Positions 1 through 9,064 of a stretch of DNA of 64,000 nt are shown piece after piece (positions within the stretch are counted from its first letter, which is position 1; each line of letters opens with the position of its first letter). This DNA is from Trichomonas vaginalis G3 (lineage: Eukaryota; Parabasalia; Trichomonadida; Trichomonadidae), in the NCBI RefSeq assembly GCF_026262505.1, contig NC_067207.1, positions 12,740,082 to 12,804,081 of the forward strand, in the 5' to 3' direction. The translations under genes were made by a program, and so were the position numbers. Under the pieces are notes generated by a model, which was given only the letters and a program-made list of their open reading frames with translations, was not told where the DNA came from and searched no databases.

Positions 1-42
1 TAAAGTTATGGCGGACTTTCAAAAAATAGTTTGGTCACCTTT
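1..42. repeat. 42-bp dispersed direct repeat, copy 1
   Basis: These 42 bases at the window edge recur exactly at 41509-41550 in the same orientation, and the flanks then differ. This is probably the edge of a dispersed element that continues outside the window. No terminal structure can be seen here. Confidence 0.7.
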
Positions 43-109
43 TAATATAAACGAAATTTTTTACCTTATGAACTTTTGATGGAAATATGCAAATTTAAAA
101 TAATAAAGA

Positions 110-235
110 AAGCCGCGAGCGAAGCGATCGGCTTAGTTCGAAGATTTTGATTCAAATCTTTGCTGATCTGTAATTCGCGGAAGCCGCGAGCGAATCGAGC
201 GGCTTAGGTCTAAGATTTTGATTCAAATCTTTGCT
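110..235. repeat. Tandem pair of about 55-bp hairpin units
   Basis: Two near-identical units (110-164 and 181-235, period 71) each contain two small inverted repeats. One is GC-rich (AAGCCGC...GCGGCTT in the second copy) and is followed by AAGATTT...AAATCTT. The GC-rich arms stand out in AT-rich flanks. Function is unknown. They could be a dispersed genomic repeat or transcript-end hairpins. Confidence 0.6.
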
Positions 236-304
236 TATATTCCTTAAATTCTTTATGAAACTCGCAACAGTTCCATAAAAAATTTTAAATTCTAAACTGT
301 CGAA

Positions 305-355
305 ATTACCGATCGGTAATCACACCCTTCACGGGTGTGTCACTTTTAGCTAAAA
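305..355. repeat. Cluster of three short perfect palindromes
   Basis: Three palindromes sit almost touching. ATTACCGATCGGTAAT is at 305-320. CACACCC-5 nt-GGGTGTG is at 321-339. TTTTAGCTAAAA is at 344-355. The arrangement is a small-scale parallel of the palindrome triplet at 22594-22776. No gene overlaps it. Confidence 0.65.
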
Positions 356-1080
356 TTACCCCTACTCTTATTATTGTTGGCTGACCAATTTCAGAAGAAA
401 AATAACCTTTCGACAATGATTGCATCTTTATGATGTGTTAATCACAAAGTTATGAACAATTCTATTTTTTGCTTTTAATAGAATTTACAGCACCTGGAAA
501 ATCTTTTGATTTTGCAAACAAAGTCACACCACCGCAAAAGCATGTTCTTCAGTTATAACTTATCATGGACATTTGTTTGTTAGACTATTAAATATACAGG
601 TTTGAAACAATAAGAATAATTGTTTTTCTCTCTTTGAGAACTAATCTGAATTATATCTATAAAGATAAATCAACCATAAACTACAGCAATAAACCTCTTT
701 AGTTGCCACCATTGAAATGAAAGCTTCGGGGCCTGAAAAAAATTAGAAAACACAAAATTTTCTTAATTTATATTTTTGAATGTTCCCTACCAAACAAATC
801 GCTCTAATCGCCATTTCGAGCGTTATTCCAACTCAATGGATTTCAGAGGGAATGTCAGAAGATTTTTTATTTTCTTCCATATTCTATCGTTTTTTCGGTT
901 TTTAATTTGATTTTTGGTATCAAATATAAACCAAGATTTTTAACAAAAAATTGTTGATTTAGTCTAACGTTCATGCATTCAATTTGAAAACAGTTAAAAT
1001 TGCTTGGTATAAATGGATGCATATAGCATGTAGATAAACATTTTGTTCTAAACATTTTTCATAATTGTGGTCTTTTTTTT
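356..1080. other. Intergenic, no gene seen
   Basis: AT-rich sequence without a convincing reading frame. The only longer frame, on the minus strand at 867-1055, has no family resemblance and lies in the upstream region of the kinase gene. Confidence 0.6.
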
Positions 1081-1101
1081 TCATTCTACAAAAAATTCAT
1101 A
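1081..1101 (+). promoter_or_regulatory. Initiator-like motifs upstream of the kinase gene
   Basis: TCATT at 1081-1085 and TCATA at 1097-1101 both match the trichomonad initiator pattern (TCA, pyrimidine, T or A). They lie 21 and 5 nt before the ATG at 1104. Either would exclude the more upstream in-frame codons from the transcript, so 1104 is the preferred start. Confidence 0.55.
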
Positions 1102-1103
1102 TT

Positions 1104-2054
1104 ATGGATTACGTTCGTCCAATCATTGTTCGTCATGGATATTCAGTGGAACGTGTTTTAAACAACCAGCAGTATGAATCTTCCTATATAGTTAGCAAGC
1201 CAGATACTGGCAAACAATATTGCATCAAAGCAATTGTTTTAGGACACGTTGATCAGGCAATTATTAGCAGTTTTTTGGAGCCTAATAGTACTCTTCTCAA
1301 ACGAACTGCACATCCTAACATTCGATCAATCCAAGACTATTTTATTGATACAAATTGCTATTTTCAAGTCATGGAGTATATTCCTAAGGGAAGCATACGC
1401 AGATATATAGACCATGCTGGAAAAGTCTCAATAGATGACTTACACTCTTATACAAGCCATCTTTTACAAGCTGTAAATTATATTCACTCAAACCAAATAG
1501 CTCACCATGATATTAAACCATCGAATTTAATGATCGATGATTTCAACAGACTCAAACTTTCTGATATCGATTTAGCTTCATACTGCGTGAATGGCTTATG
1601 CAACAGCTTTCATGGATCATTGCAGTATATAGCTCCAGAAGTAATCAACCAGATACCACATGATCCGTTCAAAGCTGATGTATGGGCTATAGGCGTTTGT
1701 TTGTATGAAATGGCTACAGGAGTTCTCCCATGGAGAAGTACTTCGCTTGCAGACCTCAAGAATGAGTTGTCTCTCGGATATTACACATTTCCTTCTGAAA
1801 TTCCTTATATTATCCAGGCACTTATTCAAATGTGCTTGATTCCAAATCCAAACGAAAGATGCAACCTCAGAGACTTACTTGCAGTTCTTCAGGGTGTTCA
1901 GCAGCCACCAATTCCAAGAATGCCAAGAATCAAAGAAATTCCAAGTTCCCAGCTTAGTTCACGCGCAACACCTATCAAGAGTGGAATTGGAAGCAACAAA
2001 GTAAGCAGCACAGGTTCATTGCCACCTCTCAAACCAAGATTGAACGATCTTTAA
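1104..2054 (+). CDS. Serine/threonine protein kinase
   Basis: A 316-aa single-domain kinase that transfers phosphate from ATP to protein substrates. Counting from the ATG at 1104, it shows the ATP-binding lysine (CIKAI, K42), a catalytic loop HHDIKPSN (D136), the metal-binding motif as DID rather than DFG (154-156), and the activation-segment end APE. The glycine-rich loop is weak. The tail is about 60 residues, basic and Ser/Pro-rich, and probably disordered. The general shape fits the CAMK-like kinases that are abundant in trichomonads; substrate and pathway cannot be told. The DID in place of DFG is unusual, but the aspartate itself is kept, so activity is likely. It stands alone, with no operon-like neighbours. 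Confidence 0.9.
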   Translation: MDYVRPIIVRHGYSVERVLNNQQYESSYIVSKPDTGKQYCIKAIVLGHVDQAIISSFLEPNSTLLKRTAHPNIRSIQDYFIDTNCYFQVMEYIPKGSIRRYIDHAGKVSIDDLHSYTSHLLQAVNYIHSNQIAHHDIKPSNLMIDDFNRLKLSDIDLASYCVNGLCNSFHGSLQYIAPEVINQIPHDPFKADVWAIGVCLYEMATGVLPWRSTSLADLKNELSLGYYTFPSEIPYIIQALIQMCLIPNPNERCNLRDLLAVLQGVQQPPIPRMPRIKEIPSSQLSSRATPIKSGIGSNKVSSTGSLPPLKPRLNDL

Positions 2055-2265
2055 TATCTTTTTGTCTTTATAAATAAAAATTCTGTCCATTTGTTGTTGA
2101 TCATTCACTAGTCTTTAGAAATTATTACTTACATCGTTTTATTTGATTATTTTTACAAATTCATTACACACTTATGCTCTGGAGCGAACAATGATAATAT
2201 AATCGCACTGAATATAGTTATGTTAGTTGATTCATATTGAATAACGAAGTTTATTGTTTTCTCCA

Positions 2266-2271
2266 AAAATA
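2266..2271. repeat. Left 6-bp target-site duplication (AAAATA)
   Basis: AAAATA directly precedes the AGTAGTAGG end of element 1 and recurs right after the outer end of element 2 at 35327-35332. Six base pairs is the target duplication length known for Polintons. Confidence 0.85.
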
Positions 2272-2683
2272 AGTAGTAGGATAGGAAGGGTTGTGTGACT
2301 TTTTTTGTTACATCTATATATAGACGATGCATTAAAATATATTTATATACTAAACACATTAAAAAATTAACATTAATTTTAAAATAATTTATTTTTTTAT
2401 CTTTTATAAAAGAAGCTATATATAGATGATGTCAGATATTCCGCGATTAATTAAACATTGTTTAAATCCTGAATGGAATCAATGGAGTCATAATCAAAGA
2501 CCTCATAAACGAGAAGAAGAAATTGAAAATAATTATTTTCATGAATAAAAGATTCACTACCATAATGAAATAAAAAATAAAAAAATAAACTTTAAAAATT
2601 CAATGTCTTACATTTATGAAAATTTATTTTTATTTTGTATGAAATGAGCGTCAAGACTAACGACGTGAAAACATTAGGATTCA
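2272..2683 (+). repeat. Element 1 left terminal inverted repeat
   Basis: This 412-bp repeat mirrors 21510-21921 with no length difference and no mismatch that I noticed. It starts AGTAGTAGGATAGG, holds a 40-aa reading frame (2426-2548) and ends just inside the first codons of the 368-aa partner gene, including that gene's promoter motif TTTTATTTTGTATG. Confidence 0.9.
2426..2548 (+). CDS. Small 40-aa protein encoded in the terminal repeat, left copy
   Basis: A 40-aa frame (MMSDIPRLIKHC..., ending NNYFHE) lies inside the terminal repeat, so the element carries two mirror copies (the other is at 21645-21767). The NNYFHE ending is shared with the 126-aa protein in element 2's end repeats, which suggests a common C-terminal module. 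A shortened trace of the same sequence is present at about 34520-34600. No known domain is recognised. It may be a genuine end-linked gene or the remains of a longer one. Confidence 0.4.
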   Translation: MMSDIPRLIKHCLNPEWNQWSHNQRPHKREEEIENNYFHE

Positions 2684-2714
2684 TGTCTCAGAATCAACAT
2701 AGAACTTTAAGAAA

Positions 2715-3083
2715 CTAATGATTATTTGAATTTATGAAATCAATTATTTGATTCATTCTTTCTTCAATCTCTTCTATTCTTTTTGTTAAATCATCAATTT
2801 TCATTAATGAGGTGATTCTTGATTGAGGAATAGATTTCAAACTAACCACCCCCTTTATTTTTGAAATTTTGAATCCATCAACTTTAAACATTTTATTCAA
2901 TTTACATGTTGTCAATTCTTCAAATAATTTTTTATTATTAGCATAATAGTCATTAAATTCTTCAACAGATGAAAAAATTTTTATTTCAGTAATTGGTTTA
3001 ACAATGTTAATTTTTTGTTGAACATTTTCACTTTCATTTATTTCTTCCTCCTCTGTTTCATTTATTTTTAAAATCGGTTTCAT
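2715..3083 (-). CDS. Polinton hypothetical protein, 122 aa
   Basis: First gene inside the left end of element 1, transcribed toward it. It has an acidic N-terminus (Glu-rich, residues 8-20), a compact middle segment with a conserved-looking LNKMFKVDGFKI stretch, and a C-terminal helix likely to form a coiled coil (residues 95-118). A nearly identical copy exists in element 2 (34108-34476), so the frame is under some constraint. No known family is recognised. It diverges from the small amphipathic protein at 3150 across a shared A/T-rich promoter region. Confidence 0.7.
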   Translation of the reverse strand: MKPILKINETEEEEINESENVQQKINIVKPITEIKIFSSVEEFNDYYANNKKLFEELTTCKLNKMFKVDGFKISKIKGVVSLKSIPQSRITSLMKIDDLTKRIEEIEERMNQIIDFINSNNH

Positions 3084-3149
3084 TTATCATTAAATAAAAA
3101 TTAGAATATAAGTGATGAAATATATTTTTTAATTAATATTAAATCAACT

Positions 3150-3386
3150 ATGGCGGCAGGATTCTTTAAAAAACTGTGGGATGGAATTAAGAAAGCTGCG
3201 GGTTGGGTTTATAAAAAGATTATTAAACCCGTTGCAAACTTTTTGGCACCAGTAGCGAAAACGGCAGGAACTATCATAGGTGGAGTATTAGGTACTAAAG
3301 CAGGTAATCCAGCGATGGGAGCACAAGCAGGTAACGCAGTTGGTGGAATTGCTGAAGGAATACTTAATAAAATAGGAGGTAGATAG
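3150..3386 (+). CDS. Small amphipathic virion-type protein, 78 aa
   Basis: Begins MAAGFFKKLWDGIKKAAGW, a strongly amphipathic, Lys/Trp/Phe-rich helix, followed by a Gly/Ala-rich hydrophobic stretch (residues 40-70). This layout recalls membrane-active minor capsid proteins such as adenovirus protein VI or the small core proteins of Polinton-like viruses. That is a resemblance in character, not a proven relationship. The first ten residues match the neighbouring 71-aa protein, so the two look like diverged duplicates. A copy in element 2 at 33805-34041 is almost identical. Confidence 0.7.
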   Translation: MAAGFFKKLWDGIKKAAGWVYKKIIKPVANFLAPVAKTAGTIIGGVLGTKAGNPAMGAQAGNAVGGIAEGILNKIGGR

Positions 3387-3410
3387 TGGAAAAATAAATA
3401 AATATTATTT

Positions 3411-3626
3411 TTATCTTAGTATCGGTTGAAGTCTTTGATAAACTTTTTCTCCTTTATTTAATATTTCTCTTATTGGGGCAGCTTTTGGCGTTATTGATTC
3501 AGCAACGTCACTAATTGCTTCTTTATTCTTAAATATCCAATTTGCTCCCTTCTTCATTGTTTCCCAAACTTTATGCGCTCCTCTTTTTACTTTATCCCAC
3601 AGTTTCTTAAAGAATCCTGCAGCCAT
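3411..3626 (-). CDS. Small amphipathic virion-type protein, 71 aa
   Basis: Shares the start MAAGFFKKLWD with the 78-aa protein, then differs: a basic amphipathic helix with Trp at regular spacing, then a Pro-containing basic tail ending in LQPILR. It is transcribed convergently with the 78-aa gene, with about 24 bases between the stops. A near-identical copy is in element 2 (33571-33786). Probably a minor capsid or DNA-condensing virion protein (inference from character and from its place beside the capsid gene). Confidence 0.7.
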   Translation of the reverse strand: MAAGFFKKLWDKVKRGAHKVWETMKKGANWIFKNKEAISDVAESITPKAAPIREILNKGEKVYQRLQPILR

Positions 3627-3695
3627 AGTTGATTATTTCATTAAAATTAAAAATTCATTTTCATCTTTTAATTTTGATTTTTTATTTAATAATAA

Positions 3696-5336
3696 ATGAC
3701 GACTAACTATTTGGTGCCAAACACTAAACCGATTAATGGGAATGTGTTTCATTCATTCGAAAAGATAAATGAAATATTCGCAAAGAATGACGGTAGAAGA
3801 TATTATAGAGAACTTGAAAGTTCATGCTATGACTCTGATGCTCCATATTTTGATGATAAACAAACTCATTTAAGAATTACAAATCCGGCTCATGATGTGA
3901 ACCAATTAGGTGACACATATATTAAACGCAAAGTTAAAGCAACTCTAGTTTCAAATAAAGCTTTCACATGTGATGCCGCTTTTAAATGCATGCGTTTATT
4001 CGTTGGTTACAAATCATCAAATCAAAGCTTTAAACAATTAGAAGTAGAAACCGAAAGAGGTGATGCCGGTTATCTTCAGATGGATTGCGCCCGTGAATCT
4101 TTCGCATTTGCAACATATAAACCAAAATCAGAAAGGAAAGTTAAAAAGTTTGTTCATTCGTTATATAATAATGTTCAAAAATATGATAACTCAGTATGTG
4201 GTAAATATATTGACCCTTCAGAAGTTTTCAAGAGAGCAAATGAAGAAGTTGATGTCACTTTTGATATGATTATTCCGGTAAATGATTTGTTAGCATTTCA
4301 GGCGTTCGATGATTATCCTAAATCATTTGGTGAAATCATTCTTAAATATTATGTTTTCAGGGATACTTTAGTATTTTGTCAGGTTGACCCGTTAAGAGTT
4401 GCTGATTTACAAAATTACGTTTATGAAAAGATAACTGATGAAAATTATGAAAAGATTATGAATCATGTTTATAAATATGATCGCAAATTCCAACAAATCG
4501 GACTTCCTACCAAATTAATTACAAGCTTAGCCGCTACATCTGCTGACGCAACAGTTGATGACGTTATTATTTCATGCACAAAGATGGAAGTTTTAGAGGA
4601 TAAATGCATTACACCAGGATACGGTTTAATTGAAGAATCAGTTAAAGCAATACCACGTTTATTCAGTAAGGAAGATCCATTCATGATTCCAGCTCAACAT
4701 ATTGACGTTCGTTCACTAAATGGAGGTTGCATCACTCCTGAAGGTATCAGCTCAGATTTCTCATACGCTCTTCATAATGTTACAGATGTTGTGTTAGCAT
4801 TTCCGAAGAATGCAATGCAAAGAACAGTTTTAGAAAATCCAATGCTTCGAGGTCTTCAGGTCACTATAGATTCCAGAAACTTCCCCGATCAAGCGATGAC
4901 CACAGTGGGCGACATATTCTTTACACGTATGCTTCAAGCTTCTGATTTAGATGGAGTGAATGAATGCACAGAAGAATACGAGGACTCATTAACTAGACCA
5001 TTGAATGCAGATGATGGCACGCCATTAGCTAGAACATGGAAAGACCAAACTTCATTCTTATGCACTATTCCAGTTCAACGTGATGGAGCGGGTATATTCT
5101 TTGATGGATTAGAAACTTTCAATTCACAAGTTACAGTACAAGTGAAAGCTTATCCAATCATTCAGGGTGTAAATGACACTTACTGTTCAAAGGTGACAAA
5201 TCCTCCTCAGGTTTGGTTTACTAGGACTACGTATTGGACATGGACACCGGATGAAGGTTTGAAATATCATCCAACAGGTACACCACCACAGTATAGAAGT
5301 TCATATGATGAAATATTGATGAATAGAAATGTTTAA
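3696..5336 (+). CDS. Probable Polinton major capsid protein, 546 aa
   Basis: The largest virion-type gene, next to the packaging ATPase and the small basic proteins, as in other Polintons. Length is in the range of double jelly-roll capsid proteins. The sequence is rich in beta-type segments (for example around residues 180-230, FDMIIPVNDLL...), with few charged helices. I infer major capsid from size, neighbourhood and composition; sequence motifs alone do not prove it. Its upstream region has the TTTTATTTAATAATAAATG-type promoter shared by the presumed late genes. A part of the same gene survives in element 2. Confidence 0.65.
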   Translation: MTTNYLVPNTKPINGNVFHSFEKINEIFAKNDGRRYYRELESSCYDSDAPYFDDKQTHLRITNPAHDVNQLGDTYIKRKVKATLVSNKAFTCDAAFKCMRLFVGYKSSNQSFKQLEVETERGDAGYLQMDCARESFAFATYKPKSERKVKKFVHSLYNNVQKYDNSVCGKYIDPSEVFKRANEEVDVTFDMIIPVNDLLAFQAFDDYPKSFGEIILKYYVFRDTLVFCQVDPLRVADLQNYVYEKITDENYEKIMNHVYKYDRKFQQIGLPTKLITSLAATSADATVDDVIISCTKMEVLEDKCITPGYGLIEESVKAIPRLFSKEDPFMIPAQHIDVRSLNGGCITPEGISSDFSYALHNVTDVVLAFPKNAMQRTVLENPMLRGLQVTIDSRNFPDQAMTTVGDIFFTRMLQASDLDGVNECTEEYEDSLTRPLNADDGTPLARTWKDQTSFLCTIPVQRDGAGIFFDGLETFNSQVTVQVKAYPIIQGVNDTYCSKVTNPPQVWFTRTTYWTWTPDEGLKYHPTGTPPQYRSSYDEILMNRNV

Positions 5337-5360
5337 AATTATAAATTTATTTTTGATTAA

Positions 5361-6189
5361 ATGGATTTAAATTCATCCACTCCTTATGAAGAATTAGCAG
5401 GAGTATATAATACATACATAGATGATATGATTAATGAAGCATTGTGTGATAATAGAAATGCTTTATCTAAGGAAAAATTAATGAAAATTCCATATTCTGA
5501 ATGTTATTTAAATTCAATCACTGCAGCAATTGGTAAACAAAATAAAGGTAAAACATTAACGATATTAAAACAAATTATCATTATTGCTAACACTTCCCCC
5601 TATTCACACGTGTTAATTTATATCAACCGTTCAGGTTCACCTTCAGATGATACATTTGAATCTTTAAAGCATTTAATCAAAATTCCAATTATTTATTTAT
5701 CACAAGAAGAAGCAGAAGATTATTTAAAAAACTTTTTAATGTATAAAGAATTATATAATACAATCAAGAAGCAAGGATTAGAGGATAAAATTATTGATAA
5801 ACAACGGGATGAATTATTTGAAACACTTTCTATTTCAAATTTTGATAGAGAATTTTTTGCATTCACTCATTTTTCTAGATGATGCAGTGAAATCAAAACT
5901 AATAACAAATGAGAAATCATATTTTAATCAATTATTAACTCAATGTCGACACATTCAGTGTTCATTCTTCATGGCTGTTCAATACTTCAAAGCATTAAGC
6001 ACAAACATTAAATCAAATCTATCAACACTTTTCATTTTCAGTGGGTTTAGTCGTCAACAGTTGAACGTTATGCTTTATCAAGTGAATTTACCAATGAGCA
6101 TTAATGAACTTTACACACAATATCAGCAATTAGGTGAACATGGAAAAATAATAGTTGATTTAAATAAAGGAAGTGTTAAATTTGATTAA
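5361..6189 (+). pseudogene. Polinton packaging ATPase (FtsK/HerA type), broken
   Basis: Directly after the capsid gene. A phosphate-binding loop of the type GKQNKGKT lies near the N-terminus, followed by hydrophobic strands and, further on, a stretch with CRHIQCSFFMAVQYFKALST, which resembles the sensor and arginine region of A32/FtsK-like packaging ATPases. In related elements this enzyme pumps DNA into the capsid. The copy looks broken, with about one break. Confidence 0.7.
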
Positions 6190-6228
6190 CTTTTTATAAT
6201 TAATTTTATTTTTTATTTATAATTAAAC

Positions 6229-6531
6229 ATGACAGAAATAGCAAATCTTCTACAGGTTCCATTAAAACAAGGGACAAACAAAAAGGGTGCATATAATAGA
6301 ACTATGAAAGTTCCTGATGGAATGAAAGAATTAGTTCATATTGTTGCTGGTCTTCAAAAAGATGTTAAACAAATGAGAAACGTTTTAACATTACAGAAGC
6401 TCAAGCATATGCCAAACGTCATGGGTCCAAATTGGGAAGCACACGAAGCAGACATTACAGGTCCAAATGGAAAACCTGATGGTATAAATGAAGTTTTCGT
6501 TACTGATGGTCAGGTAATATTAAAGTCATAA
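6229..6531 (+). CDS. Polinton hypothetical protein, 100 aa
   Basis: A short soluble protein with a central helical stretch (about residues 28-55) and a Gly/Pro/Asn-rich C-terminal part with few hydrophobic residues. It is preceded by the A/T-rich TTTTATTTTTTATTTATAATTAAAC motif and lies in the presumed late gene run between the ATPase and further structural genes. No family recognised. A virion or assembly role is likely from position only. Confidence 0.6.
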   Translation: MTEIANLLQVPLKQGTNKKGAYNRTMKVPDGMKELVHIVAGLQKDVKQMRNVLTLQKLKHMPNVMGPNWEAHEADITGPNGKPDGINEVFVTDGQVILKS

Positions 6532-6549
6532 ATGGTTATAAATTAACTA

Positions 6550-7129
6550 TGTCTGATTATCCTAAACGTAAAGTATATAATGAACGTTATCCTATGCAAT
6601 TTGATGAAAATGGAAAAAGCTGTTAACACAATACATTGGAGAAGGTGAACATGGTCCAATTAATTCATACCGTCATAATCCATATTCTTATTTCAATGAA
6701 GAATTAAATGCTATTGAAGAGGGACCGGATGGATTACCACGATATTCTAACCAGTTTGATGGTCAATATGCAAATATTAGACCTGAAATTTCAGCTAAGA
6801 AATTCTTTAAAGTTGCTTTATTCGATCCAGTTTTCGCAAATGTTAAAGATGAACTTAAACAGCAATTTCAACCAATTATAGTAGCAAGAATTGCATCAGG
6901 TGCTTTATCTCAAGCATTCAAAGATTTAATTAAGAAACCATTATATCAGCAACGAGGTTTAACTTATGATTTAGTTAAGGAATCAGATAAAAGAAAATTT
7001 GAGAAATCGGATGATTATAAGAATGCAATTAATGAATATATTAAGTCTATTAATTTCGATGAAAATGCTAAAAATCAACTTCATGAACAAATACAGGGAA
7101 TAATAGATTCAAAAGTTCCAGCAAAATAA
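6550..7129 (+). pseudogene. Polinton gene of unknown function, broken
   Basis: A coding-like stretch that starts MSDYPKRKVYNERYP and ends near PAK at 7129. It shows codon use like its neighbours, an acidic and aromatic central part, and a C-terminal half predicted to be helical. It sits in the presumed late gene block between the 100-aa gene and the gene at 7163. About one break. No known family is recognised. A minor virion protein is the most likely class, by position only. Confidence 0.5.
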
Positions 7130-7162
7130 AAGTTTAAATATATTTTTTTTATTCGAATATAA

Positions 7163-7848
7163 ATGAGAAGACGTTTCACTAGTCAAAAGAACACTAACGC
7201 AAAAGCAGAGATTACGGTTGGTTATAACGTAAATGATGATAAATCACGAATTATTCAAAATGTTAAAGTTAATGTTAGCCCTGAATTAACAAGGTCAGCA
7301 ACTCAACCAAATTTATTAACTCGTGACTTACCGAAGAATGAGGAGAATGAAGAAAACCATGAGAATGGAGACCCAATCATTTTATCTGAACCCGGTAAAG
7401 AACCCGTTGAAATTCCCACTTATCCAACATACCCCCACCTCTTTCATCAAACATCGAGAACCCATATAAAATAGACATTAATTCTGAATTAATGAAAATT
7501 TACCGTGATATAATAACTGATAATTATGATTCAATAATAAATTTAATTGATCAATCCGGTTTAATTATTTTACCTTATGAATCATTAATTCACATTATCG
7601 CCATTCTTTGTGATGTTCAAGATTCAGACGTTAAGATTCAATTTTTCATAGATGATGAGGTTTCATGCTGCGGAACAGTTGCAAAAATAAATCCTATAAA
7701 GGATATTAGCACAATTAAGATATCAAAGAACGGAACAACAACTGAACTTCATTTAACATATAATGATATTTATAATAAAATAGTTGATGAATATAAAATA
7801 TCACTTGAAAAATTCTTTGTTAAGGACTATTTAATATTCAAGCATTAA
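7163..7848 (+). pseudogene. Polinton virion-block gene region, probably broken
   Basis: Starts after a clear late-type motif (TATTTTTTTTATTCGAATATAAATG). The first part (7163-7474) is a basic, low-complexity protein with Asn/Glu and Pro-rich stretches. The second (7492-7848) is a compact 118-aa globular piece with alternating hydrophobic residues and a two-cysteine turn. They are separated by only 17 bases, and the region probably represents one gene with about one break. No family recognised. It converges with the gene at 7831-8310, overlapping its end. Confidence 0.5.
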
Positions 7849-8310
7849 CATTATCGAATAATAATCCTTTGAATCATAATCAATAATAATTGACCTTTCA
7901 CCAGTTTCTATCGTTTGTTTTATTTCTTTTTGTTCCCCACTATCCGGATCGGTCATTGTAATTGTTTTTGTTATAGTATCAGCTTTATCTTTAACTTCAA
8001 TCTTTTTTCCATCGGGATATTTAAACCAAAATTCCAAAAATTCGATATTGTCAATCTGTTCATATTTTAATCTATCAATTACATTTTTAATACCATCTGA
8101 AAATCTTATGAAATGGTCATTATATGGGTTTGATTGAACTAAATTTGAATGAAGTGAAATATAACCTGTTGATGAATATGACATTGACTCATATTTTCTG
8201 AAAACACTAAAATTTATAACATGAATGAATTTCTTATTCGTTGAATTTATGAATTCTTGAGGTAATCTTATTCTAGTTTTATTTATCACTGGAAAATAAC
8301 GCTTTACCAT
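7831..8310 (-). CDS. Polinton hypothetical protein, about 159 aa
   Basis: I take the start at 8310 (MVKRYFPVINK). The more upstream in-frame codon would run into the start of the divergent gene at 8330. The N-terminal 100 residues have alternating short hydrophobic segments, as in a beta-rich fold. A Lys/Asp/Thr-rich segment follows, then a C-terminal strand. The two divergent genes share a 19-base promoter gap, as do other presumed late pairs in the element. Size and predicted strands would suit a minor capsid (penton) protein, but this is a guess. Confidence 0.55.
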   Translation of the reverse strand: MVKRYFPVINKTRIRLPQEFINSTNKKFIHVINFSVFRKYESMSYSSTGYISLHSNLVQSNPYNDHFIRFSDGIKNVIDRLKYEQIDNIEFLEFWFKYPDGKKIEVKDKADTITKTITMTDPDSGEQKEIKQTIETGERSIIIDYDSKDYYSIMLMLEY

Positions 8311-8329
8311 ATTTTTAATCGTAATAAAA

Positions 8330-9040
8330 ATGTCAATTATCAATATTATTTCGAATAATAACTGTGAATTAAATTTAACAGTTAGCGGAATTTATAATGT
8401 TACTCTCGTTTCTGTGAGTGGTAAATTTAATCCCATTCTTTTAGACCCTTCAGATTATATATCATTTATTAAAGATGACCTTGAAAAAACGTATGATATG
8501 TATATAAATAATGTGATAGCGAAATGGGATATTAACATGATTTTAAGTTATTTAAATGAATCATTTATCGTATGGTATGAAGAAAATTTTAAATCAAAAC
8601 CTGATAAACTTTTTGAACTTGATGAAATAAATAACCTTATTAAATTTCCGCTGAAAATTAAATTTTGTACTCCTCATCTTCGTTCATTGTTGGGGATATT
8701 AAATTTTGAAAAAGATGTTGGGGATGTTTTGTATTCTGACACCGGTTCCAATTTCATTTTAATCAAATGTGATAAAGTTAATACCCCAATGAGATTTTCA
8801 CATCAAACATTAGACCCTAACTCTTACCCATCAATACAAAACATTTTATCCATCAACTTAAACACATTTTCTTTATCATATCCGTTTCAATTATCTGGGA
8901 ATTCATTTATTCTTCATTCAAAAGATTTATCAAATATTAAATTTAGAATAACTGACCTATTTGATTGTGATTTAGAATTCATGAATGAAATATTATGGCA
9001 ATTTCAAATAGAGAAAATAGCTGATGAGATAACGGATTAA
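8330..9040 (+). CDS. Polinton hypothetical protein, 236 aa
   Basis: Soluble protein, beta-rich in its first 60 residues and mixed afterwards, with no transmembrane segment. It lies immediately before the fibre gene (25-base gap), in the same direction. In adenovirus-like systems the penton and fibre interact, so a penton-type or fibre-anchoring role is possible, but only position supports it. No family recognised. Confidence 0.55.
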   Translation: MSIINIISNNNCELNLTVSGIYNVTLVSVSGKFNPILLDPSDYISFIKDDLEKTYDMYINNVIAKWDINMILSYLNESFIVWYEENFKSKPDKLFELDEINNLIKFPLKIKFCTPHLRSLLGILNFEKDVGDVLYSDTGSNFILIKCDKVNTPMRFSHQTLDPNSYPSIQNILSINLNTFSLSYPFQLSGNSFILHSKDLSNIKFRITDLFDCDLEFMNEILWQFQIEKIADEITD

Positions 9041-9064
9041 ATATTTATTTTTAAATCATAATAA

